From Scedosporium boydii (Eukaryota > Ascomycota > Sordariomycetes > Microascales > Microascaceae): a stretch of 64,000 nt of DNA. Numbering within the stretch: position 1 is the stretch's first letter; every line of letters begins with the position of its first letter. Location of the stretch: assembly GCA_002221725.1 (NCBI GenBank), contig NJFT01000187.1, positions 1-64,000 of the forward strand, given 5' to 3'. The notes beneath the pieces are model-generated. The model ran no database searches and had not been told where the DNA came from. It saw only the letters and a list, made by a program, of their open reading frames with translations. Position numbers and translations under genes: made by a program. Positions 35,814 through 46,712 of the stretch are shown here, piece after piece.

Positions 35814-38150
35814 TTAATAGTAAACCGACTCGTAGCCGGCGTCAGGATCATCCATGAGCCAGGCGAGGTCCCGCTTCTCAACCTCTCTAAAAGAGTATCC
35901 ATTTCCAAGGTAGCAAAATGTCTTGATGTCGACTCTCTTCCACTGATAATCCTCGTACCGGGGCTCCTTCATCATATAAATCCAGTGCACTCGGCTACCT
36001 GGGTGAAGGGCAATAACAGGCCCGTCAATCTTGCCTAAGGTGGAGGGGCACAAGAGGGTTAGCATTGATAAAGAGCGAGATGTTATTTGAGTAATTATTA
36101 GAAAGTACAGCCTGATACTAACCTCCCTTAAACCAGGACCGACACTTATCTGCCCAAACCGTACGCGGAAAGAAGGCATCTGCGTGATCAACAAAGTCCT
36201 GGGTAGCTTCAGCGGAAGGCTCAAACCACTTGTAACCTTGAGTTTGAACTTTATGTATCATGCGTATCATATACTTGGTGATATGTTCAAACGCGGGCAG
36301 AGCCGACCCATGGGCTAGAGGTGAATTGGGACCGAAATAAACTGCCGTTCCAACTAGTGGTTAGCCTGCGGTAAAACCTTTTCTGTGAAGAAATACTCGG
36401 CGAATATACCCATATAGTTTGGTAGATTTGGCACCGCAATACCCAAATAGCCTTTAGGTCGGTCCTTGAACTGATCCTGCAGATTAGTGCCATCCCGGCC
36501 GATGATGGGGAATCGGGGTTTCCAGCTCAAGTCAAACCCCGTGGCACAGATGATGACATCCACTGGGATCACCTCTCCAGACTTGAGCTTGATCCCGTCC
36601 TTCACAACTTCTTGAATTGACTCTGTAACGACCTGGACATTGGGCTGAGTAAGGGCTTCGAGATAACCCAGACCTAGAGTCGCCCGACTGTGACTCTATT
36701 AGTCGAGACCACATGCAGCATACTAGGATGTTAATGTCACTTACCGACACAAAAGCGAGAAACCGGGAACAATGAAGTCCGCTAAGGGATTGCCAGGGCC
36801 GAGTGTTTTCCTCATCCCCTCGGCCAAGTATTGGCGGGCTTGAGCCTATGCCTCCGAGTCCTTGGCAATGAGATGGAAGCTTTGGCATATTTCGTCCTCC
36901 AGGTCTTTTCGATATTTTAGGAATTTCTCAGGATCGTTTCTGAATTCTAGTTTTCTCTCGGCGGAGTCTGGATCGCAGGAGCATCAGCATCAGCACACAA
37001 ACATAAAAATCAGCGAGTCTGTTGCGTCCGGGTGAGCCCCTCTGGAGTACAGTCGCAATCGAAGCTTACATTCAAAATTACTGCCACCTGGACCAGCATG
37101 CTTGGCAACGAATCCTGGCGTTATCCAGGTAGGGCTTCGTATAAAGGTCACAGTCTTCTTGGTTTCTGTTGAGCCGCCGATGATTAGCTTTAATACTCCC
37201 CCCGAGTGTCCCGGGATGTTCACAAAGCCTACCCTTGTACACTTCGGCAAGCAACTGGATTCCAGTGGATCCGTTGCCGATTATTACAACCGTTTTGTTC
37301 TTGAGATCGACTTCCTCTGGCCAATTGGCTGTATGAACTGTCGGACCCTTGAAGTCGTGCAAGCCGGGAATATCTGGCCATTTCCAGTTGCTTTCCACCG
37401 TAATTCGGTTAGACTCTGTAACGCAGGCATTTGCTTTGGGAGGAAAAAGAGCCTAGTCGGTAACCTACTTCAAAAACCCGGTCCCGTTGATCAGAAAATG
37501 CCCGGCATCTGAGGTCATCTCGCCGGAGATCTGATCCTCCACTTCAACGTGCCACATCCCAGTGCTCTCGTCCCATTGTGCCTTTGTGATTTTTTTATTC
37601 AGCCTGACGTATTTCTCAAGGTCGTGCGCTTTTGCAGCATCTTGAAAATACCGAAGGATTTCCGGGCCGGTCACGTAGCTGTGAGTGTCGAAGGGAATTA
37701 GATCATCAGATCAAACGAGGCTTCCGTAAAACCAGGAAGACCATTGAGTGCTATGGAACACTTACAATGAGCTCCAATCAGGATTGAGGTGCCAGGAGAA
37801 TTGGTAATTGTGAGATGGAATATCACAGCAGACTCCAGGGTATCTGCGAAGAGTTAGCGGCGCGCATCCCGACCAGGGGGGTGTGGAGAGTCGGCCTGGC
37901 CAGAGGTTGATGGGAGGATTGGAGGTTGCAGGGTTCTGGAGACCTACTTGTTTTCCAGCCAAGTCCCACCGATAGCGTTGTTCTTTTCATACAAGACGAT
38001 TTCAACATTACGCAAATGTTTTTGAACAGCATACGCAAAATTTAGTCCCGAAGCACCGGCTCCAATCACTATAGCACGAAGGGGACGAGGTTCACCCAGA
38101 GGGTGGTCCGAGATAGTGTCTGCGTCTTGAGGTGCGACTAAAGTGGTCAT
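35814..38150 (-). pseudogene. Baeyer-Villiger-type flavin monooxygenase, broken by an internal TAG
   Basis: Nine exons (38150-37948, 37843-37766, 37678-37469, 37390-37233, 37165-37070, 36967-36745, 36687-36410, 36353-36123, 36034-35814) join in phase over 566 codons. The motifs are GAGASGL (FAD), [15 protein letters not shown], the Baeyer-Villiger fingerprint FKGPTVHTANWP, the second Rossmann motif VVIIGNGSTG and ICATGF. Exon 6 contains one in-frame TAG (36847-36849) after DSEA, where the protein continues with AQARQYLAEGM. A single C-to-T change of a Gln codon explains it. No GT donor lies near enough upstream to splice it out. Apart from this the gene looks intact. An active enzyme would insert oxygen into a ketone using NADPH. 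Confidence 0.85.
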
Positions 38151-38873
38151 TATGCTGCTGTTGTGGAGAGTCGGTGACAATGGAGCTACTCGTGTGTCTT
38201 CGCAACGTAAATTTTCCACAGACTCTTAACTTTTAGTTATACGGGGATATTTATTAGCTGCCAATCGACAATGTGTTATCCAAATCCTCGGGTTGTAATT
38301 GGGCGTTGGCATTGAAGGTGTAGGGTCCGGCCAAGGGCAGGCCCCGATTCCTGGGGGTTGATGCACAAAGGGAACCGAGAGATGGATGGACGATTCGGAC
38401 TTTCCGAAGAGGGTCCATTTGGCTTTTCGGTCGTGCAGTTCATTGGCCGGACGCTAAAAGAGCTGATCACGACACAAGGCCATGCGACTACCAATAAGCA
38501 TCTAGGGAGAGGCGATTAGGAAAGTTCTCAATCCGAAGCCGCTGCAGGTCTATCTTATTGGTGGGTACCGTGTGTTGTGGAGAGCTCTTATCTTCGCAAT
38601 TAGCTACTCGGCGTCGCATCGGATACCAAACAGAAGCATCTGCCGGCTGTATCTAAATATCGTTCCGACGTGATATTTACCGGGGAACGGTGCCGTTCAA
38701 GAGCAAGACACGCTGATTTTCCAACCAGTCATTTCTTCCGCATGCCTGCCTTAGGAATATATCCAATTGACGTGAACAAGGCTCCCAGGAAGTCACAGGC
38801 AAACGTTATTCTTCTCCCATCCCCTTTCTGGATTCTAATTCCGTCTCTAGGCTCTTGGGTCGCAGCATTTTCA
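38151..38873. promoter_or_regulatory. Divergent promoter region, monooxygenase / flavocytochrome b2-like gene
   Basis: These 723 bp lie between divergent start codons. An in-frame upstream ATG at 38670 would add 68 residues to the flavocytochrome, but these look like leader sequence. I recognise no operator. Confidence 0.4.
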
Positions 38874-40414
38874 ATGGATTTCAAGACTTTCTCACGGACC
38901 GAACTTGCGGCTCATAACCGCCCAAACGATGCGTGGATAGCTGTAAATGGGGTAGTTTGGGACGTCACGGGCTTTGCGGACCTTCATCCCGGTGGTGCAA
39001 GCGTTATAGAAGAAACTTTTGGCCAAGACGCGAGTGAAGTCTACAACGGCGTCCACGGACCGGGTTTGATTGAAAGGCATTTCGGGGTAGAAAAGAAAGT
39101 GGGGAAATTGACCGGCGCCATTCCGTCAGTCGACAACAATGACCCCGATACCAATTCGACCGGGGAGGAAACCTCCAAACCTCCGTTGACATCCATATTA
39201 AGCATGAAGGACTTCGAACAGGCCGCGCAGCAAACGCTATCGAAGAAATCGTGGTTGTATATATCTGGAGCAAGTAACGATTGCCACGCAGCGGCCGGTA
39301 ACCAGGAATGGTTTCGGCGCATATTCTTCAAACCTCGTGTCCTCCTCGATGTGGCGGAGTGCGATACCAACATCAGGATATTCGGAGAGAAGTTCGACCT
39401 TCCCATCTTCAACGCGCCAGCGTCCTTGGTGAAGCTAGCTCACCCGGATGGCGAACTTGCCATTGCCCGCGGCATGGCGGGGTCCGGCAGCACTATCATA
39501 GTTCCAATGTTTTCTTCCTTCTCAGCAGAAGAGATTGTTGAATCATTACCACCGAACCAGCCGTTCTTCTTTCAGATATACGTGAACCCCGACCGAGCTA
39601 TCACAGCCAAGTCTCTGGCTGGAATTTGCGCCTTGAAACCGAAGGCAATAATCGTCACCGTCGATCTTCCTGCATTTCCTAAGAGGGAGGAGTACGAAAG
39701 ATACGAGATAGAGACAGCAAGACACGCGGCAGAGTATACGCCAGATAAAAAGAGTGAGCAAGCACCCGGGGAGAATAATAGCAGATCGGCTGGCCGCAGC
39801 ATCGCATCCGACCTGACGTGGAAGGATATTTCGTGGATTCGCCGCTTAACGAATCTCCCCGTCGTTGTTAAGGGAATACAGAACGCTCAAGATGCAAAGA
39901 AGGCTCTGGACTTCGGCTGTGATGGAATTTACGTCTCGAACCATGGTGGCCGTGCACTCGACACCGCACAGCCGACAATTATGACTTTGCTAGAAATAAG
40001 GGTTAAATATCCGGAAGTTTTCGATAGAATGGAAGTCTTCATTGATGGGGGAATTCGCCGGGGGACGGACGTGCTCAAGTGCATTTGCCTTGGCGCTAAG
40101 GGCATTTGTCTCGGTCGGCCAACACTCTTCGCAGCGACATATGGAGCGGTCGGCGTCCAGCATGCCATGCAGTGTAAGTATCCTGATTCGAATTTCAATT
40201 CCTTGTGATTTAGGGTTATTATCGTCTAACACGGAATTCCCGCTTTGTTCTAGTATTGAAAGATGAACTGGCGACAGCGATGCAACTAGTTGGAATTACA
40301 CGATTGGAAGACGCGTGCCCCGACCTTTTGAACACTGGGGCCCTGGATGCGTATATTCATCGAGCCACGGCGAGGAAAACGCAAGGAATCAACGGGATTC
40401 GAAGCCGCATGTAA
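38874..40414 (+). CDS. Flavocytochrome b2-like FMN-dependent 2-hydroxyacid dehydrogenase
   Basis: Exons 38874-40173 and 40254-40414 give 486 residues. Residues 1 to about 80 form a cytochrome-b5 domain with the heme loop DLHPGG and a second His in the IERHF region. The rest is the FMN_dh barrel: QIYVN and TVDLP, VVKGIQ with the FMN lysine, SNHGGR with the active-site His, and FIDGGIRRGTDVLK for phosphate binding. The enzyme should oxidise an L-2-hydroxy acid. Yeast flavocytochrome b2 is mitochondrial, but this protein has no obvious presequence from ATG 38874 and ends in Ser-Arg-Met, a PTS1-compatible tail, so a peroxisomal site is possible. It is divergent from the broken monooxygenase. Confidence 0.9.
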
Positions 40415-41052
40415 TATACATCAACAGTACAAAATGGATTATAGAGATTGATGAGCGAATGATAAGTGCATCGAGAATTATTAAACACTGCACACGGCCC
40501 GGTCCGAAGGGAGAGCTCCTAGTAGGTCCCAGGGATTTATTAGGATTAGCAAAGGAAGGAATGGTAGGTGGTGGTGCAGAATTAAGATTTGTCTACCTTT
40601 GTAGTATGGAGTCCTAGTGACTTGGTGACCTGATAACTTGCATAGATGGATAACTGTAGAGAGCAGGTTTTCTCATCCATTTGTATCCTATCTCCCAACT
40701 TCAGCAAGCAATTGTGGATGTTTCTTATCGCTACTGCCGGGATCGATACCCTCGTAGGACAGCGAGACAGACAGACAGACACCGAGGATGGAGGACGCCA
40801 ATTCTCGGGAATCCTTCAAAACCCGCGGCGCCTCAGACTACCCTCTCTAGATTACCGATACTAAGTCTGGATAGCACTGCAAAACCCGTCAAATAGAGAC
40901 TCATTCCCCACGAAGCTAAGACTCGTCTCGACGGCTCTTGTCCTTCCTCGGCTCCTATCTTCCAATTCACATTAGTTTCCCTTAGAGGAAATTCGGAATG
41001 TAGGAGAGAGCTGAGTTTGTCCTTTTCAGACATCAGGGACAACATCGCCTTC
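40415..41052. other. Intergenic region
   Basis: There are 638 bp with short open frames only and no recognisable feature. Confidence 0.5.
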
Positions 41053-41836
41053 ATGAGTGAGATCAGTGCTAAACGGCCGAAAGACGAACTGGGAGAGGGC
41101 ATAGTGATCCCTGCCTCAAATGCGTCCATCCAGGGCGAAGCGTGCACTCTTGAGTACAAGGTCTACAGGCGGCGATTTTTCGGCATGCTTGTCCTTTTCG
41201 CTCTCAACCTTTGCTGCTCTATGGGCTAGATTAAATTCGACATAACTCCGGACATTGTAGCCGAGCGATTGGCCACGACGGTCGCGCAGGTTAACTGGTT
41301 TTCCACATCTTTCCTCTTTGCCGCCGTTATTTCGAATTATTTCGCCTCTCTCATTTCGCGCCGAAGCCTGAAGCTTTCGACGATTGGCAGCGGCATGCTT
41401 CTTATTGCCGGAACATGGCCAATGTACGGGGGAATGCGCATCAGCAGTTTCCAATTGGCCCTTTTTGGCCACGCCCTCTCCGGAGTCGCTCAGCCTTTCG
41501 TCAATATACTTCCCGCGCCTTTCTCCGAATTTGGGTTCAGGCACGAGTCACGAGCCACGGCGACAGCTGTCTCCTCAGTTGCGCAGCTGCTAGGCGGCAG
41601 TATCGGGTAGTTCATCATGGCCGATTGGATTACGTCTGTGGAGACTGCGGATCGCGGAATCTCGTACCAGAGCATCATGTTCAGTGCCGTCGGTCTAGCA
41701 AGCTTCATCATCCCTGCCAAACCACCAACGCCTCCCAGCACTCCCGCAGCGGAAGAGCGATCCTTGAGTTATCTCGGGGAAGTTCGACGCCTCTCTACCT
41801 GCGTTGAATTCTATCCGCTGGCCATCCCGTTCGGTA
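41053..41836 (+). pseudogene. FLVCR-like MFS transporter, truncated and with two stop codons
   Basis: The frame from ATG 41053 reads as the N-terminal half of a major-facilitator protein of the FLVCR-like group (YKVYRRRFFGMLVLFALNL, then VNWFSTSFLFAAVISNY, FGHALSGVAQPFV). It is interrupted by TAG at 41227-41229, where Trp is expected, and by TAG at 41608-41610, where Gln is expected. Coding similarity stops at AIPFGI exactly where a transposon terminal repeat begins, so about half the protein is missing. The second half is not found on the other side of the element. It is dead as a gene. Confidence 0.8.
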
Positions 41837-41922
41837 TAAGTTGCCCACCCCACTTCCGGCCCCCCCCCACATTCGGCCCCCCCCAAAAACCACACCGCCA
41901 TTTCGGCCCATCCAACTTCAAC
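41837..41922 (+). repeat. Left terminal inverted repeat of the pogo-type element
   Basis: This C-rich repeat matches the reverse complement of 44137-44221 with a few C/T transitions. Confidence 0.85.
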
Positions 41923-41989
41923 TTCACATTTCTCCCCCATTTCACATCTATTCTTCTTCATATTTCACAGACACCTTTTCCAACTAAAA

Positions 41990-44140
41990 ATGAAGAAATA
42001 CACTGAAGCAGACCTCCAAGATGCCCTCGATACAATCGCAAATGGCCTCTCTATCCACAAAGCAGCTAAGGAATAGGGGATTCCAAGAACAACTATCAGA
42101 AACCAGATTAATAGCCAACAGTCAAGAAATGAGGCCTTTGCCAGCTTACAGAGACTCAGTCCTACCTAAGAAACCCTTTTAACCTCATAGGTTCTGACCC
42201 AAGGAGCCCTAAGACTTCCCCTAACCTATATATAAGTCTAGCTTTTTACAGAAAGGATTCTAAGGACTTAAGGAGATATATAGCTACTTAGAAAAGGGTA
42301 GTTACAAGCCTTTTTAAAAAGAAACCCTTCTATTAAGACCTTAAGAGCTAAAACTATAGATTCCGCCTATATTAATAGTATTATAACTAAGGTAATTAAG
42401 CTCTAGTTCTAATACTTCCAACTTTCTAATATTAAAAACATCAAATTAGAAAATAGATAGAATATAGATAAAGAAGGTATAATAGAAGGCTATAGAGGTA
42501 ATAGACTAGTCCTTAGAAGTATTAAAAAGCATTTAATTTAGAAGAAACAGCCTAGATCTAGGCTCTAGACTTCTTTTATTAAGTATATATTAGCTATAAA
42601 TTAAGCCCTTCCTCTACTAGTTATTTTTAAAGGAAAATTAATCTAATAGTAATAGTTTTTAAGGGATTTAAGTTCTTTTAAGAACTAATACTTTATAGTA
42701 ACTAATAATAGATAGATAACTAATAATACTATTATAGAATAGCTAGAAAAAATATTTATTCCCTATTTTAAGCTAACTAGAGATATAAAACCCTATCTTC
42801 TTATTATAAATAGTTATAGAAGTTATACTATATTAGTATATAGAGCGACTGGCGGCGGCGCCGCCACATTGCTGATCGGTGCCGCCACCGGAAGCCCGAT
42901 GTGCCACACATCCGAACCTCACTTACATATAAAAGGATGATGGCCCCCCATTTTTCATAGACTAGTTCTTAGACAAGGCAGTACAGCATAGAAGCAGGCA
43001 AAGGACAGCATCGCGATTGGGAGCGATCAGTTGTTTCCTGTCGGCCAGAGCGTTGTTGTAGTAGACGTTCTTTATTATTCTTTTCTCAATGTTACTTCTT
43101 TTCCTATCTTTGCATTTCTCTTCTCTTCTTTAGATGTGATGTCCCACGATGCAGATTCCGACTGATCATCCACTCCTCGACGTCCTACTTGACTATCAGA
43201 CCATTCCGACGACCATTGGACCATTTCTTCTTTGCGGTGTAGCTCTCAGCCACTCCTGACTATTCTCTTGAGTGGGCGGCACAGTCTTGTTTGTGTTGTT
43301 AGTTGTGCTGCCCGGCTCCGACAAAATACTATAGATAAATTTATATATAAATACTTCTAATATAATATCTACCTTCTTTTCTTACCTCTATATACTTCCT
43401 ATATCCTCTAACCTTTAAATTTAGCTATATTTAGTTTTCTAAAGGTAGTATATTAAAAAGAGATTAATATACTAATATTAGCTACTAATTTTACTATTAT
43501 TAGGAAAAGAAACCTTCTCTACTATTATTAGAAAGCTTAAAATAGTAGCTTAAAGGGAAAGAATATAAGAAGTAAGTAGAATTTTTCTAGACTTTAGCTT
43601 ATAAATATAGTAAAGCCTCTTCTTAGCTCCCTTCTTTTTAAAAAGGTAGATATTCTATAAAAATAACCTTCTAAAAATAGAACTTCTATTTCCTAAGCTT
43701 TCTAGACACTTATTTTAATTCCCTAGCTACTTTTTATAAGCTTAGTTAATTTTATTATAGAATAGTTAACCCTAAAGAAGTCTAAGGACTTATAAAATTA
43801 TATATACTAATCTAACCTTATAGATTAATATACTACTATATAATGTCAGCTATTCTAAAAGGTCTATAAAGCTTTTGATAAGAAGAATGTAGAATTAGCT
43901 GTAGCCTAAGCTAAAATATAAGCTCTAGAAAGCTAAATTGAGGTAAAGAAGCCTAAGAAAAGGAAGAGGGTAGAAGTTAGTTTAAATTCGAAGTTTGCTA
44001 CTATTGAAGAAGTATAGAGGGCTATGGTAGATGATTTGGAAGAAGAAAATAGTACTGGTGAAATCAGTGATAGTGAAAGTACTAGTTTAGCTGCTTCCTG
44101 TATTGTGGTGACTAGAAGTGTGGAAATAATCTATGATTGA
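41990..44140 (+). pseudogene. Pogo/Fot1-type transposase remnant
   Basis: The frame from 41990 starts with MKKYTEADLQDALDTIANG and a helix-turn-helix segment ending in GIPRTTIRNQI, the psq-type DNA-binding domain of this family. A TAG already interrupts it before GIPRTT. The central DDE region is destroyed by RIP-like changes and by the inserted LTR. The last roughly 60 codons (KKPKKRKRVEV, FATIEEV, an acidic stretch, stop at 44138-44140) are still legible and match the basic/acidic tail of these transposases. No function is possible. Confidence 0.75.
42830..43325 (-). mobile_element. Solo LTR, copy 1 (496 bp, TSD ATACT)
   Basis: Copies at 56238-56734 and 62411-62904 share the whole length in the opposite orientation. 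The five bases ATACT flank it on both sides (42825-42829 and 43326-43330). It has no coding capacity. Compared with the surrounding transposon it keeps normal GC and many CpG, including the GC-rich GGCGGCGGCGCC segment, so it inserted after most of the RIP damage or was spared. Confidence 0.8.
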
Positions 44141-44221
44141 AGTTGGATGGGCTGAAATGGCGATGTGGTTTTTGGAGGGGGCTGAATGTGGGGGGGGGCT
44201 GGAAGTGGGGTGGGCAACTTA
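44137..44221 (-). repeat. Right terminal inverted repeat of the pogo-type element
   Basis: This is the reverse complement of the left repeat, ending GGGGTGGGCAACTTA. It directly abuts the truncated DUF1349 gene. Confidence 0.85.
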
Positions 44222-44693
44222 GTATAGCCCCATGTTTCTCGATTAGGAACGTTGCTTTGCCGGACTCTCCGAAGCTTTCGGGGAGAGGCCAGAGACTCCA
44301 CTCGGCACGGCCGCCGCGCTCGAAAGAAGACGAGTTACAAATCAGGTTTCCGTAAACGGACTCGAGTCCAACCTTGACAAATGACGGGGTCGTGTGTTCA
44401 TCTCCTGCTTCTTCAGCTGATGGATGGGGGACCTTGGCGTGCGGTCGGACGAAAAGGAGGCCTGCTTGATCCCACAACCTGTGCGACGGCGAAGTCCAGT
44501 GAATCGTGACGTGGGCGCTGCGGAAATCTAACGAGGGAAGAGATACTTTGGATACGGGCGATTCGAATCGAAACGGAGCGACAGAGCCGTCAGGTATAAG
44601 AGGATTCCCAACTATCTCACAGCCGCCGACAGCCGCTAGCGTGAATAGGTCCACACCGTCATGGTTGACGGCCTGAAGATTTAGATTGTCCAT
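44222..44693 (-). pseudogene. DUF1349-family protein, 3' end lost at the transposon
   Basis: From ATG 44693 the minus frame is open for about 157 residues and contains the DUF1349 pattern (LWDQAGLLFVRP, SFVKVGLE, AEWSLWPLP). DUF1349 proteins have a concanavalin-like fold of unclear function. The frame runs straight into the transposon repeat after FLIEKHGA, losing the C-terminal beta strands. There are no other lesions. Confidence 0.75.
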
Positions 44694-46712
44694 TGTGAGT
44701 TGGTGATTATCCCGAATACTGCCACAAAGTTCAAGCTCGATGACTTTATAATAGCTAGTTATTACTCTACCGAAGTCATTGGACCGACCGCGGGTATTTT
44801 CCCCTTTTTCTTTTCTCGGATATGATGAGGTGCGCTGTTGTCGAGGACGAGTTTAGTGGGCACTTGGAACCCAACTTAGTTCCTCTTCTGTAGCCCGTGG
44901 TGTCCGTTCGGAATTTCCGAGATAAAGAACACAGATATTCAACTCCGAAGGAAGGCGTGCCTGCTTCTGGTAATTGATTTGGGGCACTACCCAACGTCGA
45001 GTACCTTAGATCATGCAAAACCTCCGGAGGCGAAGCACATCGTACCGACGTAGTTAACATCACTGATGAGCTTGGCCTCCAGGTTAAATCAACGAATAGA
45101 TGATGAGCCCCCAATGGTGTCGTCTGGGATATATTAGCTCACTCCTCGGACTTCGCGACGAAGCATTCTTACAAACTGGCCTTATATCGAACGCTTATAC
45201 TATTTAAAAATGATGGAAGCTAGATCGCACGGTGGTGATCACAGTCCTTGGCATAAAATGAAAAAGAACTCGCGGGCGGGAACACTAGGACAGTACAGCA
45301 TCGCACCTGATGAGAACGTGGTAGGATATCAAACCAATTTACGTGCGCTTTAAGAACTAGCAGAACAAGTTCATGCCGGCAGCGCAACGCCGCATTTCTC
45401 TCGTGAAGATGACGCCTGCCACGCTAAAAACAATCTGGAACGCCATGCCTAAGCATAGAGACCTCTCATTTTGCTATGCGATGCTGGAGGGTCTTGCGAA
45501 AACCGATATCGCCACCTCTTTCCTAGAGCACAGGTTCTTTTACCTAAACTCTACCACTCTCACTTCTCTGTAAACCCGCACTGAAGCGCGACAGGCCTCT
45601 TATCGCGAAAGCATCGGTGGAGTACAATGGCCCTGATTAGCGATAAGCTCCACGGGGATCGGAGTGGATCGTGTATGTTGCAGATATTCAGAAGACGTAC
45701 AATTTGTATGCCTCGGCTTCAGCCCTAGTTAGCCTTTCTTGTCCGCGATTATGCGTGGCGAGATAGTAGTCCATAGGTTTTTCTTCGAATATTCCCAAGC
45801 ACCGCTATTATAGCGGTGATGTTGTGCACACGAACGTAGTACATAGCCCCCAACCACGACCTTTTCTTGGCCTGGAACGGAAATGCGGTATCAACAAGTA
45901 CAACCGTCCTCGAGCCGGACCCTCCCGGCTACAGGAATACCAGCCTGCTGAAAGGCGCTGATCCCAGCATCAGTAATAATTCTCTTCCCTGTCGAAATCC
46001 GGAGCAGTTATTTATACGTAAATTACGGCCTTCAGGTAGACCTCACGATTGATAGCTTTCCTGTGATACTCCCAGGAGCCTCTAGATCGCCTTGTATTAA
46101 CGCCACGCTAGAAGTAGTTGAGAGGCTGCCAAATCCGGGACGCTGGCTGACCCTTAAATGGGCTGGAACTGGGTCCCGCCGCATGAACATAATACCGAAG
46201 AGAGAGCCCGTCTAGGGGTAGTGCCAGGCTAGCGGATGCGGGGAAGCGAACTAGGGGCGACGCGCGCAGGACACCGAGAAATTGGACCTATCATGAATTA
46301 CTGACAAGGATCGGAAGATCCGATATCTCCCTTTCCACATACCACGTCAAGACTGAGGTCAGTTCACAGTGTCGTCCTCATTCCTTCTGTCAGATAAGAC
46401 TCGCTTCCAGGCGCCCGGGTGGGCTTGAATGCGTGGTGCAGGTCTAAGAACAACGCCGGACTTTACATTTCGCCAATCAATCAGGGGAGGGTGGGTTGTC
46501 GACCATGGGTCTCCGTTCTATCGGCTGCATACCCTGTCACCGGAACGGAATCCTATGATGAGAGTGTCTGTCGAAAGATAACGAGAGCTTGCCCAGAACC
46601 CAAGAAAGAATTCAACCGGGCGCAGCCCTCTCTTATAAGATTGATACTCCTCCTCTCTTGAGCTGCCTTTTCTTTCCATTGAACAATCTACCCGTCAAAT
46701 AAAACTGAGACA
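44694..46712. other. Intergenic region of normal composition
   Basis: These 2 kb contain no open frame with family features and no repeat that I recognise. A 66-codon frame at 45373-45573 has no support. Decayed genes could be hidden here but cannot be identified by eye. Confidence 0.5.

Larger units (their letters stand above)
41837..44221 (+). mobile_element. Pogo/Fot1-type DNA transposon, RIP-degraded
   Basis: Long imperfect terminal inverted repeats of about 85 bp begin with TAAGTTGCCCACCCC (41837-41922, and reverse complement 44137-44221). Flanks have TA at 41835-41836 and 44223-44224, the target of this superfamily. A decayed transposase runs from ATG 41990 to TGA 44140. The interior is very AT-rich with CpA/TpG almost absent, while the repeat ends are much less affected. 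A 496-bp LTR is inserted at 42830-43325. Confidence 0.8.
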
